A DNA stretch of 10,028 nt from an uncultured Clostridia bacterium. Its GTDB lineage: Bacteria > Bacillota > Clostridia > Christensenellales > Borkfalkiaceae. Below are positions 5,656-10,028 of this stretch, piece by piece. The stretch lies in contig CAMWLA010000036.1 in the NCBI GenBank assembly GCA_947174975.1, positions 1-10,028 of the forward strand, written 5' to 3'. The notes under the pieces were generated by a model, which was not told the origin of the DNA, ran no database searches, and saw nothing but the letters and a program-made list of their open reading frames with translations. Within the stretch, counting starts at the first letter, position 1, and each line of letters opens with the position of its first letter. The translations under genes were made by a program, and so were the position numbers.

Positions 5656-6756
5656 ATGCCAAGTAAAGATGAATTAAGAATTTTGCAAGCTCTTGACCTT
5701 GAAACCAAAATAATGAAAACCAAACAGCGTATTCGTGAGTGGATTAATTACTATGGCACTGACGGAGTTTATGTTTCGTTCAGCGGTGGAAAGGATAGCA
5801 CGGTGCTTTTACATATCGTTCGTCAAATGTATCCAGATATTGAAGCGGTGTTTGTAGATACTGGACTTGAATATCCCGAAATAAGGTCTTTTGTAAAGTC
5901 GTTTGATAATGTAACAATACTTCGACCGAAAATGCGGTTTGACGAGGTTATACGCCAATACGGTTATCCGTTTATTGGAAAGAAACAAGCAGATACGATT
6001 CACGGCGCAAGAAATAGTTTGCGTAAAGGCGTTTATTCTTTGCGCCTTATGGAAATGGGCATTTCGATAGAAGAAGCGACAGAAATAGGACTTAAGTTGC
6101 CGAGTGAAGAAATGCTAAATAGATATACGGCAGCTTGTAAAAACTCAAAGTATGTAATGCCAAAATATAAACCACTTCTGTTTGAAATCGATTTTGATAT
6201 TTCTCCATACTGCTGCAACATAATGAAGAAATCACCAATGTATGTTTTTCAAAAACAGAATCATAAAGTCCCCATAACAGCTCAAATGGCAGAAGAAAGC
6301 ATGTTGCGCGAAGCGGCGTGGTTGAAGTACGGCTGTAACGCTTTTGAAGCAAAACACAAAATAAGCAATCCTATGGGTTTTTGGACTGAACAAGATGTGT
6401 TGCTCTACATAAAGCGTTACGGATTGACAATAGCAAGCGTTTATGGCGATATAGTTTATAAAACTCGTTTTGGTTTGATATATGAAGATTGCTTGTGTGA
6501 TACGGATTGTAAACTTTGCACAACAGCTTGTGATAGAACGGGGTGCGTATACTGCTCATTCGGTGCGCAAGAAGAAAAAGGCGAAAGCCGTTTTGAGCGC
6601 TTAAAGAAAACGCACCCTCGTCAATACGAATACTGTATGGGCGGTGGTGCTTACGATACAGACGGCTTATGGAAACCCACAAAAGAGGGGCTGGGTATGG
6701 CCCACTGCATTGACGAGTTAAATAAAATCTACGGACCGAATTTTATTAGATATTAA
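5656..6756 (+). CDS. PAPS-reductase-family (CysH/DndC-like) ATP pyrophosphatase
   Basis: This 366-aa protein belongs to the adenine-nucleotide alpha-hydrolase superfamily. The PP-loop SGGKDST is at 43-49, followed by VDTGLEYPE (67-75), as in PAPS reductases and DndC-type sulfur enzymes. CCNIMKKSP (186-194) matches the paired-Cys region of this family. A cluster of seven cysteines at 279-300 (pattern CxC-x3-C-x2-C-x3-C-x4-C-x2-C) suggests a metal or Fe-S site. Such proteins activate a substrate with ATP, releasing pyrophosphate, often for sulfur transfer or reduction. Phage copies are widespread and their true substrate is mostly unknown. The start is ATG 5656 with GAGGG 5 bases before it; the GTG at 5638 lies inside the upstream gene. 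It follows the methyltransferase closely, so both may act on nucleic acid, though cysteine metabolism is an alternative. Confidence 0.88.
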   Translation: MPSKDELRILQALDLETKIMKTKQRIREWINYYGTDGVYVSFSGGKDSTVLLHIVRQMYPDIEAVFVDTGLEYPEIRSFVKSFDNVTILRPKMRFDEVIRQYGYPFIGKKQADTIHGARNSLRKGVYSLRLMEMGISIEEATEIGLKLPSEEMLNRYTAACKNSKYVMPKYKPLLFEIDFDISPYCCNIMKKSPMYVFQKQNHKVPITAQMAEESMLREAAWLKYGCNAFEAKHKISNPMGFWTEQDVLLYIKRYGLTIASVYGDIVYKTRFGLIYEDCLCDTDCKLCTTACDRTGCVYCSFGAQEEKGESRFERLKKTHPRQYEYCMGGGAYDTDGLWKPTKEGLGMAHCIDELNKIYGPNFIRY

Positions 6757-6769
6757 GGAGGCTTTGGAA

Positions 6770-6958
6770 ATGAAATACGCACGCGGTACGCCGATAAGCT
6801 GGCTTATATCTTGTCCAGCAAGCGACTGTAATTTTAAAGCAAATTTAAAAAGAGCAAGTATGTCGGAACTGAAGCTTGCACTTGAGGAAATACCCCAAAA
6901 GGGGAATAAGACGAAACGCGCCGCAATAGAGGGCGAGATAAAGCGGAGGAATAGATGA
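6770..6958 (+). CDS. small hypothetical phage protein
   Basis: The 62-aa protein starts at ATG 6770, 8 bases after a perfect AAGGAGG; an upstream in-frame TTG at 6764 is too near that site. The N-terminal half contains a Cys pair in SCPASDC. The C-terminal half is a basic helical segment, ELKLALEEIP, then GNKTKRAAIEGEIKRR. That second segment resembles short helical motifs seen in many small Firmicute phage proteins, but I cannot name a function. Its TGA overlaps the next ATG (ATGA), indicating coupling with the ASCH-like gene. Confidence 0.75.
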   Translation: MKYARGTPISWLISCPASDCNFKANLKRASMSELKLALEEIPQKGNKTKRAAIEGEIKRRNR

Positions 6959-7644
6959 AAGCTGTTTTAATATCAATTCAGCCTTATTATGTGTTTTTAA
7001 TAATCGCACGGCTTATGGGGTGGAACATTCCGCAAGAAAAGACGGTAGAAGTTAGAAAAGACTATCCGAAAGACAATGCATGGAATAAAGAAGTACGTAT
7101 TTATTGCAGTAAGAACAGTAAGTCATTCAAGCGCATACCAAAGCAGTATCAGCCATTTATGAAGAAGCTTTTAGGCAAAGTTATCGGCGAGTTTGTGTGC
7201 GATAGGATAGACGAATATCACACGGAATTTTACGCGGAAGATAATGTTTACCAAGAAATTCGCAGAGTTTGGTTAGACCCCGACTATGATTATCCTTACG
7301 AGGATTTTGAAATTATCGCATCCAACGATGCAGAGAATTTGGGCGACAATCAATTATTAAGAGATAGTAGTTTATCGCTCTATGAGTTAAAGCAATATGT
7401 AGGCTACGGCTGGGGTAGAGTTTTTGGCTGGCACATTTCTGACCTTAAAATCTATGACAAACCGAAAGAGTTGGGAGAGTTTAAATATCCTTGTCGGCGC
7501 GGTTATAACGACATAAACAATGCGTGGTGCTATCGAGAACGCGGGTTAAGGCTTACTATGTGCAAATACAACGATATGAAAAATAGTCGTTGCAGCGCAT
7601 ATCTTACCCGCCCGCCGCAGTCGTGGTGCTATGTGGAGGGATAA
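6955..7644 (+). CDS. ASCH-domain-like protein (PUA-like fold)
   Basis: The 229-aa protein opens with VLISIQP followed by KTVEVRKDYP, the signature of phage ASCH proteins, in which a strand and helix lead to a conserved E-V-R-K. A strand (EVRIYCSK) comes next, then GKVIGEFVCDRID (74-86), also typical of the fold. The later GRVFGWHISDLKIYDKPKEL closes the domain, and the tail contains a PPQSWCYVE motif. ASCH belongs to the PUA superfamily, whose members bind RNA or modified nucleotides. Some phage and bacterial members act on modified nucleosides, but the substrate here is unknown. The gene starts at an ATGA overlap behind GGAGG and lies two genes after the PAPS-reductase-like enzyme. There is an insertion (ARLMGWNIP) in the first helix-strand link. 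Confidence 0.8.
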   Translation: MKAVLISIQPYYVFLIIARLMGWNIPQEKTVEVRKDYPKDNAWNKEVRIYCSKNSKSFKRIPKQYQPFMKKLLGKVIGEFVCDRIDEYHTEFYAEDNVYQEIRRVWLDPDYDYPYEDFEIIASNDAENLGDNQLLRDSSLSLYELKQYVGYGWGRVFGWHISDLKIYDKPKELGEFKYPCRRGYNDINNAWCYRERGLRLTMCKYNDMKNSRCSAYLTRPPQSWCYVEG

Positions 7645-7645
7645 A

Positions 7646-8050
7646 ATGGAAAGGTTAACAAAATCAAGGGGCGGTAAATTTGGTGGTTTTATAGAGCCGG
7701 ACGGACGCGAGCGAAACTATCTTCCGCCCGAAAGAATTGGCGTATTGCTTGACCGTCTTACGGAACTCGAAGACAATCTCGAAAGCGGGCAGTTGGTGGA
7801 GTTGCCGTGCAAAATACACGACAAGCTCTTTACTCATAAAAAGGTTTTCGGTAAATGGCAAATTGAAGAACTTGAATGCTGGGGTTTTCATTCCGACGGT
7901 AGAAATATCTTATTTATTGACTGTCAGAACGCAATAACAGCATCGTCCAACAGCTTACGGGCATTTAGGGTTGAAGATTTTGGCAAGGTAGTTTTTACAG
8001 ACAAAACCCAAGCCGAAGCCCACTTGAAAGAATTGAAGGAGGGAATATGA
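7646..8050 (+). CDS. small phage protein, paralogue of the next gene
   Basis: The 134-aa protein starts at ATG 7646, 6 bases after GGAGGG and 1 base after the previous stop. An in-frame ATG at 7631 is less likely, as it overlaps the ASCH gene and lacks a site. A helical segment (30-47) includes RLTELEDNLESGQL, followed by VELPCKIHDKLF and a beta-rich core. It ends with FGKVVFTDKTQAEAHLKEL. This matches a common but uncharacterised Firmicute phage type, with a leucine-rich helix, a strand beginning LPC-x-x-x-D and an aromatic-T-x-x-x-AE tail. Function is not known. Confidence 0.78.
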   Translation: MERLTKSRGGKFGGFIEPDGRERNYLPPERIGVLLDRLTELEDNLESGQLVELPCKIHDKLFTHKKVFGKWQIEELECWGFHSDGRNILFIDCQNAITASSNSLRAFRVEDFGKVVFTDKTQAEAHLKELKEGI

Positions 8051-8658
8051 CAAAAGCTGAAAGAGAAATGGTTTTGTACCTAATTTATGACGGTGGTGCG
8101 GACTGCTGTCAGAAATGTATTCATTTAAATAAACCGAGTTGTGGACGTTATGTTTCGCCGACGGATTATAGCAAAGATTGTAGTGATGATTATTGTATTG
8201 ACGGAATGGCTAAGTTTTTTGAAAAGCATTCACTGACAATGAATTATGCAGAAATAGTAAAAACGGATAGATTAACGCAATGGACAGAAAAGGGCGCAAG
8301 TCTTATTTTGGGTGAACCTAAAAGTCAAGCGGAAGCGACCGAAGTTTTAAAGAAGCAATTCAAAACGGCTTGTAACCGTCTTGCCGAATTTGAGGACAAG
8401 CTCGAAAGCGGGCAATTAAAAGTGTTGCCTTGTAGCGTTGGCGATACCGTTTATACGCCTTATTGCGGCGCATACTCTTGGATAGTATTTAGGATCGATA
8501 TTTATAAAGAAAGAACCCTTGTTCGATTGGGAAATTCGGGTACGGAAGATTACTGTAACGTAGATTTAGATAGCTTGGGGAAAGACTGGTTTCTTACAAA
8601 AGAAGAAGCGGAACACGAGTATGAAAACCGACTAAAAGCATTGGAGCAAAAACAATAA
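8047..8658 (+). CDS. phage protein with Cys-rich N-terminus and shared C-terminal domain
   Basis: The 203-aa protein starts at an ATGA overlap behind GGAGGG. Residues 20-50 hold six cysteines (C20, C21, C24, C32, C45, C50) around a short linker, suggesting a zinc-binding site. Residues 108-203 repeat the domain of the previous gene: RLAEFEDKLESGQL, then VLPCSVGDTVYTP, then LGKDWFLTKEEAEHEYENRL. At DNA level 14 bases are identical between the two (7778-7791 and 8401-8414). The pair probably arose by duplication, with the Cys-rich part added or lost in one. Function is unknown. Its stop overlaps the end of the predicted antisense RNA. Confidence 0.8.
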   Translation: MTKAEREMVLYLIYDGGADCCQKCIHLNKPSCGRYVSPTDYSKDCSDDYCIDGMAKFFEKHSLTMNYAEIVKTDRLTQWTEKGASLILGEPKSQAEATEVLKKQFKTACNRLAEFEDKLESGQLKVLPCSVGDTVYTPYCGAYSWIVFRIDIYKERTLVRLGNSGTEDYCNVDLDSLGKDWFLTKEEAEHEYENRLKALEQKQ

Positions 8659-8733
8659 AAAAATACCTTTCATCTCTCGGAAAGATGAAAGGTATAGCCA
8701 TATAACCATTGCCGACTAAGACAAAAGTTTACT
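8655..8733 (-). ncRNA. predicted small RNA of about 78 nt, antisense to the end of the upstream operon
   Basis: A perfect sigma-A promoter (8739-8767, minus strand) predicts a start near 8733. A strong intrinsic terminator ends the transcript at about 8655. The first 37 nt are unstructured by eye and A/U-rich. No ribosome binding site is present; a 25-codon ATG frame would run through the terminator and is probably not translated. The RNA overlaps only the last bases of the 203-aa gene. The layout, a short strong RNA convergent with a protein gene and sharing its hairpin, resembles RatA-type antitoxin RNAs, but I find no hydrophobic toxin peptide opposite it. It could also act by transcription interference or on another target. 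Confidence 0.65.
8657..8695 (-). terminator. intrinsic terminator of the small RNA
   Basis: Arms at 8663-8675 and 8683-8695 form a perfect 13-bp stem with a 7-base loop. Read leftward, a T run continues from the stem (8663-8657). Read rightward the stem follows the stop of the 203-aa gene but no T run comes after it, so termination of the early operon here is uncertain. Confidence 0.85.
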
Positions 8734-8738
8734 ATTAC

Positions 8739-8767
8739 ATTATATATTAATAGCGAAAATTTGTCAA
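8739..8767 (-). promoter_or_regulatory. perfect-consensus leftward promoter
   Basis: On the minus strand TTGACA (8767-8762) and TATAAT (8744-8739) are exactly 17 bases apart, matching the sigma-A consensus in all twelve positions. It is the strongest promoter in the window and faces away from the replication gene, with no minus-strand gene ahead of it except the small RNA. Confidence 0.85.
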
Positions 8768-8774
8768 TAAAATC

Positions 8775-8792
8775 AGCCCTTACGGCGGGGCT
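8775..8792. other. small GC-rich hairpin in the gap before the replication gene
   Basis: AGCCC (8775-8779) and GGGCT (8788-8792) can pair across an 8-base loop in an otherwise AT-rich gap. Three T follow on the plus strand, and T-rich sequence follows on the minus strand. It might be a weak terminator or a leader structure, but the stem is only 5 bp. Nothing else is seen between here and 8840, and no convincing rightward promoter is found. Confidence 0.25.
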
Positions 8793-8855
8793 TTAAGAGC
8801 TTGTAAATGATATTAATTTATCAACCGTTTGAGAGAACGAAAGGAGATTAAAACT

Positions 8856-9641
8856 ATGAGACAAATTTATCGTGAAAAATATTTTGTGTGCGGTGATTAC
8901 AAAGAAGTGTACATATATCCTTGCTATTCACAGACAACTAAGAAAGGGTGCAGACATTCAAAAGCAAAGCCGACAACGGAAGCACAAAAAAAATTAAATA
9001 AGCGCATAACACAAAATAAGCTCATACGTCTACTTAATGCAAACTTCACTGCGGACGATTTATCTTTCGATTTAACTTATGCAGAAGAGAATCATCCCGA
9101 CAGTGACAAGCAAGCCTTATCTGACGTGAAGAATTTTTTGCGGAGATTAGCACGCTTGCGCAAAAATAAGGGCTTGCCGGAATTAAAGTACATATACGTT
9201 CCAGCAAAGGGAACGAAGAGCGGAAGGTATCATCATCACTTAGTGCTTAACGGCGGAGTAAGCATACAAGAGCTTGCAAAACTTTGGGGCCTTGGATATA
9301 CGGATGCGGCAGCTTTGCAGTTCAATGAAACGGGACTAATACAAAAGGGGTGCTATCTTTTAAAACAGAATGCGATTACTTGCCACGGGTTCTGTGCATC
9401 GCGCAATCTTATTCAGCCGCAACCGACGGTGCGTGACGGAAGATTTTCGCAACGTAAAATGTACGAATTAAGTCAAGCGCTTGATGATCGTCAAGAATAT
9501 GCTAAGCTTTATGAGGGCTTTACGCTAGCTGAAGCAAGCAGTTTTTACAATGAAGGCAACAGTAGCTTCTACATTTGCGTAAGGTTGTACAAAAATGATG
9601 CAACTTTCAACGGCGCAATTAGAAAGCGTCGGAGGGAATAA
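8856..9641 (+). CDS. rolling-circle-type replication protein (HUH, G2P/ORF2 family)
   Basis: The 261-aa protein starts at ATG 8856, 9 bases after AAGGAG; an in-frame TTG at 8829 lacks a site. It matches the replication-associated ORF2/G2P family. Motif I is the strand LSFDLTY (69-75). Motif II is KSGRYHHHLVLNGG (121-134), with the metal-binding histidines at 126-128. Motif III is GLIQKGCYLLKQ (160-171), in which Y167 is the probable nicking tyrosine and K170 the partner lysine. The ending with CASRNLIQPQP is also typical. HUH enzymes nick one DNA strand and attach to its 5' end to start rolling-circle replication. It stands alone after a 197-base gap and is followed by a regulator gene. The sole Tyr in motif III suggests a single-tyrosine Rep; the nick site is not identified. 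Confidence 0.88.
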   Translation: MRQIYREKYFVCGDYKEVYIYPCYSQTTKKGCRHSKAKPTTEAQKKLNKRITQNKLIRLLNANFTADDLSFDLTYAEENHPDSDKQALSDVKNFLRRLARLRKNKGLPELKYIYVPAKGTKSGRYHHHLVLNGGVSIQELAKLWGLGYTDAAALQFNETGLIQKGCYLLKQNAITCHGFCASRNLIQPQPTVRDGRFSQRKMYELSQALDDRQEYAKLYEGFTLAEASSFYNEGNSSFYICVRLYKNDATFNGAIRKRRRE

Positions 9642-9684
9642 TTTGGTGAAAATAATTTTGCAGTCAAATGCAAGGAGGTAAGAG

Positions 9685-10028
9685 GTGGATAACAGAAAAC
9701 GACTGAGAGAATATTTGAAAGGATACCGTATGTGGCAAGCGCAAGCACGCGATATTGAACGGGCACTTTCCGGCGGAGAAGTACTTGAGTCCTTGCGGGG
9801 TTTACTGGCTAATTCAAAGAGCGAATTTATCGGGAAGTGTCATAATGTGCAGATTATTCTCGGTTACGCTAAATCGGATTTGGAGAGGCGAATTCTGCAT
9901 ATGCTTTACATAAGCGGAAAGAGTATGAAGCACGTGGCGCGCGAACTGGGATATAGCTACGGCTATTGTGCCAATATAGAGCTGAAGGCGATAAGTCGAA
10001 TGAGCATAGACGTTGAAATTATGCGGCT
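9685..10028 (+). CDS. sigma-70 region 4-like phage regulator (3' end outside window)
   Basis: A GTG start follows a perfect AAGGAGG by 6 bases, and 114 codons are open to the window edge. An ATG 15 codons later has no site. The N-terminal half is helical (RLREYLKGYRMWQAQARDIERAL). Near the visible end, RRILHMLYISGKSMKHVARELGYS precedes YGYCANIELKAISRM, a helix-turn-helix like sigma-70 region 4. This layout matches the small sigma-like or ArpU-type regulators that precede terminase genes in Firmicute phages and activate late transcription. That role is inferred from family and place. Confidence 0.75.
   Translation, partial: MDNRKRLREYLKGYRMWQAQARDIERALSGGEVLESLRGLLANSKSEFIGKCHNVQIILGYAKSDLERRILHMLYISGKSMKHVARELGYSYGYCANIELKAISRMSIDVEIMR

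Noticed and set aside
3532..6682. Several minus-strand frames of 60-120 codons opposite the methyltransferase and PAPS-reductase-like genes
   Set aside because: They have no start signals or recognisable motifs, and the plus-strand proteins beneath them show clear family signatures.
8634..8711. A 25-codon minus-strand peptide (MVIWLYLSSF...) inside the small RNA, as a hydrophobic toxin
   Set aside because: It has no ribosome binding site and its frame runs through and beyond the terminator, so a complete message is not expected.

Overview
The window looks like the immunity and early region of a prophage (or a closely related integrated element) from a low-to-medium GC Firmicute, most likely a gut Clostridia lineage. 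Supporting signs are strong AAGGAGG-type ribosome binding sites, sigma-A-type promoters, a CI/Cro-style divergent switch, densely packed genes with ATGA overlaps, and a run of protein families typical of clostridial phages. No integrase, attachment site, structural gene, tRNA or CRISPR array is visible, so neither end of the element can be placed.

Left arm (1-2105, minus strand): a leftward operon of three genes. First is a CI/LexA-like repressor with an XRE helix-turn-helix and an S24 autoprotease domain. Next comes a membrane-anchored DEDDh 3'-5' exonuclease with a C-terminal BRCT domain. Last is an unrecognised gene cut by the window edge. As these genes follow the repressor, they would be expressed in the lysogen.

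Switch (2106-2260): two back-to-back promoters with 17-bp spacers share a family of 15-bp operators, ACAAGA-NNN-TCTTGT. One perfect copy fills the spacer of the rightward promoter.

Right arm (2261-10028, plus strand): cro, then a 53-aa gene on the opposite strand with its own terminator, a winged-helix protein, three small unknown genes, a phage-type cytosine-C5 methyltransferase broken by a 1-base frameshift, a PAPS-reductase-like ATP pyrophosphatase, a small unknown gene, an ASCH-like protein and two paralogous small phage proteins. A gene-free gap (8659-8855) carries a consensus leftward promoter that reads into a strong terminator about 40 nt from the predicted start, which predicts a small RNA of about 80 nt. 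After it come a G2P/ORF2-type HUH replication protein and, running off the window, a sigma-70 region 4-like regulator.

Working model: the repressor holds both promoters off through the shared operators. Inactivation releases cro and the early genes, which edit or modify nucleic acid (methyltransferase, sulfur-type pyrophosphatase, ASCH protein) and start replication (Rep). The final sigma-like protein would turn on later genes. The repressor operon carries an accessory nuclease, in the position where prophages often keep genes that benefit the lysogen. The gene families are well supported; the roles in this element are inferred.
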